A stretch of 51,927 nucleotides of DNA from an uncultured Anaeroplasmataceae bacterium (GTDB lineage Bacteria; Bacillota_I; Bacilli_A; Acholeplasmatales; Anaeroplasmataceae). The stretch covers positions 1 through 51,927 of the forward strand of contig CANQBD010000011.1 in the NCBI GenBank assembly GCA_947589245.1. The letters run 5' to 3'. The notes beneath the pieces were generated by a model, which worked only from the letters and a program-made list of their open reading frames with translations, ran no database searches and was not told the DNA's origin. The first letter of the stretch is position 1. Every line of letters starts with the position of its first letter. Positions 1 to 6,140 of this stretch are shown piece after piece. Made by a program: the position numbers and the translations under genes.

Positions 1-60
1 TTTTTATTTCCTTAAAGTGTTTCTTGACTCTCTTTTGTTTCTTTTCGTTCCGTTATATAT

Positions 61-75
61 AGTTTTCAAAGACTA
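61..75 (-). promoter_or_regulatory. boxA-like rRNA antitermination sequence
   Basis: Read on the minus strand this is TAGTCTTTGAAAACT, close to the boxA of Bacillus rrn operons (TGTTCTTTGAAAACT). It lies about 35 bases downstream of a near-perfect promoter, as expected in an rRNA leader. I infer that a 16S rRNA gene begins just beyond the left edge, read leftward. The rRNA itself is not in the window. Confidence 0.65.
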
Positions 76-107
76 AAAACACACTTTTTTTATACAAGTG
101 CTTCTAC

Positions 108-136
108 ATTATACCTCTATGATTTTTTTATGTCAA
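108..136 (-). promoter_or_regulatory. strong sigma-A promoter of an rRNA operon
   Basis: On the minus strand a consensus -35 TTGACA (131-136) and a consensus -10 TATAAT (108-113) are separated by exactly 17 bases. Transcription runs off the left edge through the boxA-like sequence. A perfect promoter followed by boxA is typical of rRNA operons. No open reading frame lies between it and the edge. Confidence 0.8.
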
Positions 137-164
137 GCAAAATTTTATTTTTTTATTATCTTTT
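136..164. repeat. 29-bp direct repeat, left copy
   Basis: This 29-base stretch, starting agcaaaattttat and ending ttattatctttt, is identical to 1544-1572. The identity starts and stops abruptly at both ends. The left copy abuts the -35 box of the rrn promoter. The right copy overlaps the end of rsuA. Together they bracket about 1.4 kb of degraded sequence plus a lipoprotein gene, which suggests an insertion or tandem duplication event. Confidence 0.8.
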
Positions 165-228
165 ATGATTATCTTATGATAATTTCCTAATGGTTATATT
201 TTGATTATTTCCCAAATATAACAAAGGG

Positions 229-249
229 TGTGGGGAATGTGTCCCCACA
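229..249. repeat. hairpin, 8-bp stem
   Basis: TGTGGGGA (229-236) and TCCCCACA (242-249) form a perfect 8-bp stem around a 5-base loop. A run of seven T follows about 12 bases later on the plus strand, which is too far for a canonical terminator. No gene ends here. It may be a remnant terminator. Confidence 0.4.
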
Positions 250-278
250 TTCTGAAAGAATTTTTTTAAAAGAAAGGA

Positions 279-294
279 AAACCTCTAGAGGTTT
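279..294. repeat. 16-bp perfect palindrome in a gene-free stretch
   Basis: AAACCTCTAGAGGTTT is a perfect palindrome. It precedes a good ribosome binding site (gaggtg, 321-326) and a 9-codon reading frame on the plus strand (333-362) that ends at once. The 165-426 stretch holds only this, the hairpin at 229-249 and no gene of normal size. It may be the decayed 5' end of a lost gene. Confidence 0.4.
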
Positions 295-426
295 CGCGCT
301 CGACAAATTATAATAAAAACGAGGTGAAATCCATGAGAAAAATAATAATTCCTTATGTCTAATGACTTGAGTTGCCTTAATTAGTTTAAATTATGAAGAA
401 ATAGTTTTGAAATGCTATATTACTAA

Positions 427-612
427 TTATAAAGGTGTACCAGTATGCTTTTTATGACCACATAAATAACAATATGTGTTTTCATTCAATGCCAATGCAG
501 TAACATATGAATGATTTTCTATGTAGTTAACTCCACAATTACAACTAACTCTATGATAATCTTCTGAAATAGACTCATAAATGTTGAATTTATGTTTTAT
601 ATTAAAAATCTC
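427..612 (-). pseudogene. out-of-frame C-terminal zinc-ribbon-like tail of the adjacent lipoprotein
   Basis: On the minus strand a reading frame of about 60 codons is open here in a different frame from the lipoprotein that ends at 602. It encodes a plausible protein tail with a CNCG pair and a CYLCGHK pair about 30 residues apart, resembling the small Cys-rich C-terminal modules of Firmicute surface proteins. There is no start codon or ribosome binding site of its own. Removing one base from the run of five A at 604-608 would join the lipoprotein (ending RD-F) to this tail (continuing NIKHKFNIYES). I read it as the 3' end of one gene split by a single-base frameshift, either real or a sequencing error. 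Confidence 0.55.
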
Positions 613-1081
613 TTAAATAAAATTCTCCTCTATACCCTTGATGACTAACTGTATATTTCCAAAGAGTATTGGATTGATTTTTTAATTCATTTGGGCATAA
701 TAAATGCCCAGCATCATCTCGATAAGCAATTGCATGCATATGAGGTTCTCTTTTTAAATTATAATAATTCAATTGAATATAATCATTTTTTTCTTTTGAA
801 AAAACAAGTAATTCAATTGAGTAATAATCTCCAATTCTATCACTTGATACATCTTTTACCACATTAAGTCCATTTGCTTCTAAATATGCATTTTTATCAA
901 TTTCTTTAATTTTCAACATAGCATCTTGATAATCTTCATTACGTTCAGCATATTCATCATTGTAATTTTCTTTAGAATAAAATTCTCCCTCGATAAAATA
1001 ATATCCAGAATTGTTATCACAAGACATCATCATAAATAAAGAGAAAAAAAGTAAAATACATAACAAATAATTCTTTTTCAT
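602..1081 (-). CDS. predicted lipoprotein of unknown function, probably truncated by a frameshift
   Basis: This 159-aa protein begins with a short lysine-containing head, a hydrophobic stretch and a lipobox (MMSC, Cys21), so it should be a diacylglyceryl-modified lipoprotein on the outer face of the membrane. The mature part is acidic and tyrosine-rich. I recognise no family. The start is supported by AGAGGTCG a few bases upstream. A possible promoter lies near 1210-1250 (TTGTTT, 17 bases, TAAAAT on the minus strand). The product probably once continued through the Cys-rich tail at 427-612, in the next frame. It lies between two 29-bp direct repeats, in a stretch that looks inserted between rsuA and the rRNA operon. 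Confidence 0.7.
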   Translation of the reverse strand: MKKNYLLCILLFFSLFMMMSCDNNSGYYFIEGEFYSKENYNDEYAERNEDYQDAMLKIKEIDKNAYLEANGLNVVKDVSSDRIGDYYSIELLVFSKEKNDYIQLNYYNLKREPHMHAIAYRDDAGHLLCPNELKNQSNTLWKYTVSHQGYRGEFYLRDF

Positions 1082-1140
1082 TTTCGACCTCTTATTACAA
1101 ATACAAAATCATATTTATTTTCTTTAAAATATAGCTTTTT

Positions 1141-1176
1141 CTATTTAATGAATGTTAAATTAGAATTATTTAACAT
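1141..1176 (-). other. possible 11-codon leader ORF overlapping a 10-bp dyad (1151-1177)
   Basis: Upstream of the lipoprotein, on its strand, GGGAG (1187-1191) precedes an ATG at 1176 and 10 further codons ending at TAG (1141-1143). The same bases form a perfect inverted repeat, AATGTTAAAT (1151-1160) and ATTTAACATT (1168-1177), around a 7-base loop. This could be an operator or a leader-peptide arrangement, or chance in AT-rich DNA. Confidence 0.25.
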
Positions 1177-1330
1177 TGAATATCATCTCCCTTTGATATG
1201 GTATCTATATTTTATCATATGATAGTATTATAAACAAGAAACTTTCTTATATAGTAAAATTGGACATCCATTATTAAAAAAACGCCCTTAACGAATGACT
1301 AAAAAAGTAATACGTAAAGGGTTAAAGGTA

Positions 1331-1438
1331 TTATCTTGAAGATAAGTATCTTTTTAGAATATGCATTTGGTTTTTTGGTATGGTATTAGTTTCTACATTA
1401 TAGATATGTGGTTGATAATATCCTCCAATGTCCCATCC
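1331..1438 (-). pseudogene. fragment of a decayed coding sequence
   Basis: A 35-codon minus-strand frame, immediately preceded by an in-frame stop, reads like a genuine protein end (GWDIGGYYQPHIYNV, then NQMHILKRYLSSR). Upstream frames are broken by several stops and there is no ribosome binding site. The rest of 1082-1543 holds no gene. I cannot assign a family. Confidence 0.3.
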
Positions 1439-1543
1439 TTATAAACATGATTCATTTATTAAGTACTTACAATCTATTAAACATCAAAAGGATAAATGGA
1501 CTAATCTTTAATTATTTTTGGGAAATTTTCAAAAGATATTCCC

Positions 1544-1572
1544 AGCAAAATTTTATTTTTTTATTATCTTTT
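1544..1572. repeat. 29-bp direct repeat, right copy
   Basis: Identical to 136-164. This copy includes the stop codon of rsuA (1564-1566), so the coding copy is probably the original and the left copy, beside the rrn promoter, a duplicate created when about 1.4 kb was inserted. Confidence 0.8.
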
Positions 1573-2256
1573 CAACAACTTTAATTCTGCCTCAGTTAAT
1601 TCTCGATAAAATCCTTCTTTTAAATCAACAGGTAACTCTAAAGGACCAAATAAAACACGCTTTAAATCAATAACTTCCAAACCTAAAGCATGCATCATTC
1701 TTTTAACTTGGTGATATTTTCCTTCTTTGATTGTTATTCTGCCCTTATTAGCAGAAAGAAGTTCAAATTTGGCACTAAGACATTTATATCCATCATCTAA
1801 AACTATACCATCAATAAATTTTTTAAAATATTCTTCTTTGAACACCCCACTAAAGCTCATTTCATAAATTTTATCAACATGGTTTTTAGGGGCTAACAAT
1901 TCATGAGCTAATAATCCGTCATTAGTAATTAATAATAATCCTGTTGTATCTTTATCAAGTCTACCAACTGGAAAAAGACCACGATTTTGATAACCAACTA
2001 TTAAATCTATAACGGTAGGTTCCTTATCAACTGTTGCGCAAATGTAACCCTTTGGTTTATTCATTATAAAATATAGTAATTCCTTATATTCTATTTTCTT
2101 ACCTAAAAAGGTAATCACAGCCTTGCTTTCATCAATTTTATAGTTGTCATCTACTATTACATCACCATCAACTAATACTAAACCACTTCTAATGTATTTT
2201 TTGACCTCTTTACGTGAGCCATAATTTAGATGTGCTAATAATTTATCTAATCTCAT
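1564..2256 (-). CDS. rsuA: 16S rRNA pseudouridine(516) synthase RsuA-like
   Basis: This 230-aa cytoplasmic enzyme isomerises a uridine of 16S rRNA (U516 in E. coli RsuA) to pseudouridine. An N-terminal S4 RNA-binding domain (MRLDKLLAHLNYGSRKEVKK, about residues 1-45) precedes the catalytic domain. The RsuA/RluB/E/F catalytic motif GRLDKDTTGLLL carries the essential Asp near residue 101. The late motif EGKYHQVKRM favours RsuA over RluB or RluE, which usually have an NRQVRRM-type motif. The length is normal. Its start overlaps the stop of the upstream thioesterase gene by 4 bases, so the two are translationally coupled. Its stop lies in the right copy of a 29-bp repeat. Confidence 0.9.
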   Translation of the reverse strand: MRLDKLLAHLNYGSRKEVKKYIRSGLVLVDGDVIVDDNYKIDESKAVITFLGKKIEYKELLYFIMNKPKGYICATVDKEPTVIDLIVGYQNRGLFPVGRLDKDTTGLLLITNDGLLAHELLAPKNHVDKIYEMSFSGVFKEEYFKKFIDGIVLDDGYKCLSAKFELLSANKGRITIKEGKYHQVKRMMHALGLEVIDLKRVLFGPLELPVDLKEGFYRELTEAELKLLKR

Positions 2257-2744
2257 ATATTTATTTCCTTAATATCATCAGCTATATAATAACACATTTC
2301 ATCATCATATGATGCTGAAGTGATTTTCTCATCAGGCATAATTAAATATCTTATTTTACCTTCAGCTAAAATTTCATTTTTTTCATTTAATATGGAACAT
2401 TCGGCAATAAAAAAACGACTAGTCAATTTTGTTATTTTCCCTAATCCTTTTAATTCTACACCATAGGGTACAGGCTTACGATATTTTGTTTGAAGATCTA
2501 ATGTTACACCAAGCTTTCTTGGCTCTAAAACCCAATAGGCCCGACAAGCAAGTTCATCAAGCATAGCACTAATCATACCACCATGAACTCTTCCTGGATA
2601 ACTTTGATGTTCTTCTTTAAATTTAAAAAGACCACAAACACTATTATCTTCCATTTCATAAAATTGAGCATTCACTCCGGCCTTATTATCCATGCCACAT
2701 ATAATACACATCTTACTATTGTTTTGTTTTTTAATTACTTTCAT
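2253..2744 (-). CDS. PaaI-family hotdog-fold thioesterase
   Basis: This 163-aa protein is a hotdog-fold protein of the PaaI/acyl-CoA thioesterase class, expected to hydrolyse an acyl-CoA or similar thioester in the cytoplasm. The signature is GRVHGGMISAMLDELACRAYW (residues about 51-71), with the HGG(M/L) helix typical of PaaI-like enzymes, followed by a strand-rich segment (TLDLQTKYRKPVPYG). The N-terminus has two Cys in CIICG, an unusual small extension. The start is supported by AGGAG about 10 bases upstream. It is the first gene of a two-gene operon with rsuA. The physiological substrate cannot be told from sequence. Confidence 0.75.
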   Translation of the reverse strand: MKVIKKQNNSKMCIICGMDNKAGVNAQFYEMEDNSVCGLFKFKEEHQSYPGRVHGGMISAMLDELACRAYWVLEPRKLGVTLDLQTKYRKPVPYGVELKGLGKITKLTSRFFIAECSILNEKNEILAEGKIRYLIMPDEKITSASYDDEMCYYIADDIKEINI

Positions 2745-3066
2745 ACACTATTCTCCTAAGACTTCTAACCAAAATTCCAAGCGTTGTTGAAAAATATTAA
2801 TAATATTTTTTACTAAAACTCTTTTAAACAAGCACTATTTCTTCGCCTTTTTTTGATGAATTAGTCTATAATTTTGCCACGATAACTAGTTATAAAAAAG
2901 ATAACATTTATAACATAGGCATCAAACTATAAATATTCGGCTTAGTATTTGGAATATAATTTATATCATTATAATGGCTTTAAATAATAAAACCATCGAT
3001 AATTACATCCACAACATTTATCTAAAATAACTACCACATAAAAAATTAAAGGTCCAAAATGAACCC
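2745..3066. other. gene-free stretch, 322 bases
   Basis: No convincing coding frame on either strand. An AT-only dyad (AAAAATATT 2790-2798, AATATTTTT 2802-2810) could act as a weak bidirectional terminator. The ribosome binding site of the thioesterase lies at the left end. I see nothing else. Confidence 0.5.
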
Positions 3067-3939
3067 CTAATCTTTTCTAAAGTTATATATCAAATCCTCA
3101 ATTTCTAAATCCTTATCAACAATCACATAATTATGATTAACAATTTCTTCCTTCCAAATACCTTTTTCAACATCTTTCCAATTTGCACTACGACAAATTT
3201 TAAACTCTAAAGCTGTCCCTTTTGGGAAAGACATTGAAGCTGTAAATGTATTATCAGGATTTGCTTTCATTTTAACAGCTTTCTTAGGATCCCAATTACT
3301 ATAGCTTGTGATAATATATAAATCTTTTGCTTTACCAGTTGCCTCATATAGAAGCTTAGCTGTGAAATTGACATTATATTGTGGTACTATTTCTTTAACA
3401 ATAGGTTTGATTGGTTCAGTTTGCACAACTTCTTCAACCTCAACCACCTTACCATCAACAAGTTTCCTTACATATTTCTTTATAAGGCCTTGAGCTAATA
3501 AAGTTTCAAAACTTCTTACATAGAAAACATCTCTATAATCAATATCTGGTGCCACGCATAAAGCTGTTGCTCCTACATTAGCTAAAGCTGTTTCTAATAA
3601 GCCTAAGGCTTGTCTAAAATTCTTCTTATTTTTAATATTAATAATTAAAGGATAAACTTCACCTTGCTTAGTATTAGAAGCATCCTTTATACTTTTATAT
3701 TCTTCAAAATCATAATCACTAGGATTCAAAGCTAAATGTAGAGAAATGCTCTTACGAGCAATCTTAATTACACCAACTTTATTTTTTCCAAAATTAATAG
3801 TCTGCTTTGAAAAACTTAACCGAGTATGTACTTTTTTATGAGTAGCACATAGATCCATTATACCTTGATAAAATGGTATAGTCTCCTGAGCTAATACTAA
3901 TTTTGCTGAAAATGATTTTTTATATGTAATCTTTTCCAT
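3067..3939 (-). CDS. uncharacterised protein with C-terminal CBM-like beta domain
   Basis: This 290-aa protein has no signal peptide or membrane segment, so it should be cytoplasmic. Residues about 1-150 hold a module (KSFSAKLVLAQETIPFYQGI, later LHLALNPSDYDFEEYK) of a kind that recurs in uncharacterised Firmicute and Mollicute-like proteins. A Val/Glu/Pro-rich linker follows (about 165-190). The C-terminal third (ITSYSNWDPKKAVKM, FKICRSANWKDVEKG) resembles a starch-binding CBM20/CBM48-type beta-sandwich, with Trp residues in the usual places. The function is unknown. A link to intracellular glycogen or starch-like polymer is only inference. It is transcribed alone and divergently from the ZIP transporter. 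Confidence 0.6.
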   Translation of the reverse strand: MEKITYKKSFSAKLVLAQETIPFYQGIMDLCATHKKVHTRLSFSKQTINFGKNKVGVIKIARKSISLHLALNPSDYDFEEYKSIKDASNTKQGEVYPLIINIKNKKNFRQALGLLETALANVGATALCVAPDIDYRDVFYVRSFETLLAQGLIKKYVRKLVDGKVVEVEEVVQTEPIKPIVKEIVPQYNVNFTAKLLYEATGKAKDLYIITSYSNWDPKKAVKMKANPDNTFTASMSFPKGTALEFKICRSANWKDVEKGIWKEEIVNHNYVIVDKDLEIEDLIYNFRKD

Positions 3940-4028
3940 AATCTTTCCTCCAAGCCTATATACAACACATTATATCATAAATCGTGATTTTTTTACAGTT
4001 TTTCTAAAAAAAGTTTTTTTGTCCTAAA

Positions 4029-4055
4029 TATGAGTATTATTTAATCATACTTATA
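4029..4055 (+). promoter_or_regulatory. dyad over the predicted -10 region of the ZIP gene
   Basis: TATGAGTATTA (4029-4039) and TCATACTTATA (4045-4055) form an imperfect 11-5-11 inverted repeat (9 of 11 pairs) just upstream of the translation start. It overlaps a TATAAT-like -10 at 4052-4057. A dyad here is placed to act as an operator, perhaps for a metal-responsive repressor. It does not clearly match the Bacillus Zur, Fur or MntR consensus. Confidence 0.35.
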
Positions 4056-4071
4056 ATATTAGGTGATAAAA

Positions 4072-4791
4072 GTGAAACTAATACTTCTCGGATTTTTAAT
4101 TCCCCTCATCGGTACTACAATTGGTTCAGCACTAGTGTTTTTACTAAAAAAAGATATCAATCCTAAAATAAAAAATTTAATTGAGGGTTTCGCTGCTGGA
4201 GTTATGCTGGCAGCATCAATTTGGTCACTAATTATCCCGGCTATTGAATTGTCAGGTGATAATCCTTATACCTGTTATATCCCAGCCTCCATTGGTTTTA
4301 TATTGGGTATGACAATATTAATGATATTTGACCATTTCACATCTAAAAAAAAGAATGTGAATATGCTTAATTTTGCAGTAGTGATTCACAATATTCCCGA
4401 AGGTTTATCAGTAGGTGTGGCTTTTGCGGCAGCTATGAGTGGCAATACTCTCATTGCTACAACTGCCCTAGCCTTAAGCTTTGGAATCGGTATTCAAAAC
4501 ATTCCTGAGGGTAGTATTATTTCGCTTAATTTAATTGATCAAAAAAGTAAATTCAAAGCCTTCATGAGTGGCTTTCTTTCGGGAGTTGTTGAACCAATAG
4601 CTAGTATCATAGCCTTTATCTTGATTTACTATATAGCCCCAACAATGCCATACTTCTTATCCTTTGCCGCAGGGGCAATGGTCTATGTTGTTGTTGATGA
4701 ATTAATCCCTTCAGCAAAGGGGAATCTTTGTAATATCGGTGTATGTATAGGTTTTGTCATAATGATGATTTTAGATGTAATGCTAGGTTAG
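4072..4791 (+). CDS. ZIP-family divalent metal transporter
   Basis: This 239-aa integral membrane protein belongs to the ZIP (ZupT-like) family, which moves zinc or other divalent metals into the cytoplasm. It has about eight hydrophobic segments. The two metal-site helices are clear: HNIPEGLSVG (about residues 108-117) and IGIQNIPEGSII (about 142-153), the second with Gln instead of the first His. I place the start at GTG 4072, because AGGTGAT lies directly upstream. An upstream in-frame GTG at 4063 would overlap that ribosome binding site. A dyad just upstream suggests regulation. The terminal TAG adjoins the promoter of the barnase operon. Confidence 0.88.
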   Translation: MKLILLGFLIPLIGTTIGSALVFLLKKDINPKIKNLIEGFAAGVMLAASIWSLIIPAIELSGDNPYTCYIPASIGFILGMTILMIFDHFTSKKKNVNMLNFAVVIHNIPEGLSVGVAFAAAMSGNTLIATTALALSFGIGIQNIPEGSIISLNLIDQKSKFKAFMSGFLSGVVEPIASIIAFILIYYIAPTMPYFLSFAAGAMVYVVVDELIPSAKGNLCNIGVCIGFVIMMILDVMLG

Positions 4792-4820
4792 TTTACAAGT
4801 TTGTCTAACTATGTTAAAAT
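4792..4820 (+). promoter_or_regulatory. promoter of the barnase-barstar operon
   Basis: TTTACA (4792-4797), a 17-base spacer and TAAAAT (4815-4820) lie 23 bases before the start codon. The operon thus has its own promoter, immediately after the ZIP stop codon. Confidence 0.6.
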
Positions 4821-4842
4821 TTAAAATAGAGAGGCAAACAAT

Positions 4843-5373
4843 ATGAAAAAATTTTTTGGAATATTTATTATATTTTTAACAATTATACTTGCTAGCTGTG
4901 CTGCCCAAGTCAATAATAATGATTCTAATAGTAACACACCTAATCAAAATACTGAGAATCCTACTCCTAATTTGCCATCCGATTCTGATGAAGATGACTT
5001 TGAAAATTTTGGAATGGCAGTTATAATCATAACACTAGCTGATATTTATATTTCTGAAAGTGAAGTTTATTCTTCAATGGAAGAGGTTGGAACCTATATT
5101 TATACTTACCACAAATTACCTAATAATTTTAAAACAAAAAGTGAATTTTCATCAAAGGACTATACTCCTAATAATAAATTAAGTGTTGGTGGTGACAAAT
5201 TCTATAATCGAGAAGGCTTACTTCCAGCAAAAACTGGTCGTACTTACACTGAATTTGATATTGATTATCGTGGTGGTAGTCGCAACGCTAAAAGAATTGT
5301 CTTTTCTTCTGATTTCTTAATTTTTTACACAAATGACCACTACGCTTCTTTTTCAATCTTGAGGTTTGTATAA
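4843..5373 (+). CDS. barnase-family ribonuclease with lipoprotein signal
   Basis: This 176-aa protein is a guanyl-preferring RNase of the barnase (microbial RNase N1/T1) family fused to a lipoprotein signal. The lipobox is LASC (Cys19). A Asn/Pro/Asp-rich linker (about 20-60) and a short helical segment precede the nuclease domain (about 90-176). All barnase catalytic residues can be matched: Lys99 (TKSE; barnase K27), Arg123 (NREG; R59), Glu137 (YTEFD; E73), Arg147 and Arg151 (SRNAKRI; R83, R87) and His166 (NDHY; H102). The enzyme should cleave RNA outside the membrane, either anchored or released. The next gene is a barstar homologue with a 1-base overlap. Lipid anchoring differs from the freely secreted Bacillus enzyme. 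It could serve RNA scavenging or act as a contact toxin. Confidence 0.9.
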   Translation: MKKFFGIFIIFLTIILASCAAQVNNNDSNSNTPNQNTENPTPNLPSDSDEDDFENFGMAVIIITLADIYISESEVYSSMEEVGTYIYTYHKLPNNFKTKSEFSSKDYTPNNKLSVGGDKFYNREGLLPAKTGRTYTEFDIDYRGGSRNAKRIVFSSDFLIFYTNDHYASFSILRFV

Positions 5374-5621
5374 TGAAACAAATAATTTTAGATTTTAAAA
5401 AGCTTAATACAAAAGATTTATTATTATCATTTTTAAAAACAAAAATAACTGGGCTTTATTCTTCTAACTATGATGCCTTAATCGATGCCTTAACTTTTAT
5501 AAAAAATGATTTAACAATCAAATTAATAAACTTAGATTATTACGAAGACAAAAAGGAATTAATTGAAATTTTTAAAATAATAACCAACGAAAACAAGATG
5601 ATTAAAATAATAATATCATAA
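5373..5621 (+). CDS. barstar-family RNase inhibitor
   Basis: This 82-aa cytoplasmic protein matches the barstar family, which binds barnase tightly and covers its active site before export. The fold signature is present: an opening strand IILDFKKL, a helix, the loop-helix NYDALIDALT (about residues 33-42) with the two Asp that correspond to barstar D35 and D39, and a closing strand KIIIS. Its ATG overlaps the TAA of the RNase gene (TAATG), which assures coupled translation of poison and antidote. It is a little shorter than barstar (89 aa). The identification rests on both sequence pattern and pairing, so I am fairly sure. Confidence 0.88.
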   Translation: MKQIILDFKKLNTKDLLLSFLKTKITGLYSSNYDALIDALTFIKNDLTIKLINLDYYEDKKELIEIFKIITNENKMIKIIIS

Positions 5622-5632
5622 TATATTAGCAT

Positions 5633-5686
5633 AGACAGATTGTCTTAAAATGGCTCACTATGAGTTTAGGAGATCTGTCTTTTTTA
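5633..5686 (+). terminator. probable terminator of the barnase operon
   Basis: AGACAGAT (5633-5640) pairs with ATCTGTCT (5673-5680), followed by a T run. The long loop contains an inner CTCA/TGAG stem. It begins 12 bases after the barstar stop. Confidence 0.55.
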
Positions 5687-5762
5687 TTGACATGTTTTTT
5701 TACTTTTGAAATATTATTAAAACAATTTACATAACAATTTAAATGACACTTTTTTCGAATAG

Positions 5763-5817
5763 TAAAAAAAGGTTGATAATCAAAGTATAAATTACCTTGA
5801 TATATCAACCTCTTTTT
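5763..5817. terminator. bidirectional terminator
   Basis: AGGTTGATA (5770-5778) pairs with TATCAACCT (5803-5811), with further pairing inside. There is an A run on the left and CTTTTT on the right. It separates the rightward barnase operon from the leftward genes of the island. Confidence 0.7.
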
Positions 5818-5818
5818 A

Positions 5819-5836
5819 TAGTTAGCTACCTAACTA
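5819..5836. repeat. 7-bp dyad TAGTTAG/CTAACTA
   Basis: TAGTTAG and CTAACTA are separated by 4 bases, directly after the bidirectional terminator. It is the first of several dyads in the 5819-5930 interval at the left end of the island. Confidence 0.5.
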
Positions 5837-5868
5837 GTTTGTGTTCAAAAGAACTTATTTTTAACTGG

Positions 5869-5886
5869 CAAAATAGTACTATTTTG
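5869..5886. repeat. 18-bp perfect palindrome
   Basis: CAAAATAGTACTATTTTG is a perfect palindrome five bases before an array of 10-bp repeats. A shorter hairpin (GTTC-AAAA-GAAC, 5843-5854) lies just upstream. This could be a recombinase or replication-protein binding site. Confidence 0.5.
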
Positions 5887-5890
5887 ATAC

Positions 5891-5930
5891 AATGCACGCA
5901 GATGCACGCAAGTGAACGCAAATGAACGCA
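5891..5930. repeat. four tandem 10-bp repeats (consensus RRTGMACGCA)
   Basis: Four consecutive decamers all end in ACGCA: aatgcacgca, gatgcacgca, agtgaacgca, aatgaacgca. The exact 10-base period places each copy on the same DNA face, as for iterons or multi-site protein binding. The following gene-free stretch to 6140 holds short broken frames only. Confidence 0.7.
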
Positions 5931-6140
5931 GACTAAAGGCAAGAAAAAACCACCAAAGTCATATAAACTCTAGTTGTTATTATTTAATTTATTGTTTTTC
6001 TTTTTGCTGATTTAGCAAGTTCTTTTAGGATCCGTAGGCTTTAAATGATGAAATTCGTAAAGCATATCTTTTACCTTATTTTGAAAAAGATATATTTCTT
6101 TATCACTACAAATTGTTCTCCTGATAAAGCTTTTTCTAGT
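5931..6140. other. gene-free stretch before the repeat protein
   Basis: No complete gene. A short plus-strand frame near 6047-6113 (DEIRKAYLLPYFEKDIF) looks protein-like but lacks a start in frame and ends after about 20 codons. It may be debris of a lost gene at the island edge. Confidence 0.3.

Noticed and set aside
229-267. Rho-independent terminator on the plus strand
   Set aside because: The T run is about 12 bases away from the stem and no gene ends upstream of it.
5626-5808. 60-codon minus-strand ORF
   Set aside because: It spans two terminator hairpins (5633-5680 and 5770-5811), has no convincing ribosome binding site and no recognisable protein features.
5891-5930. CRISPR array
   Set aside because: The units are 10 bases with no spacers between them; no cas gene is in the window.
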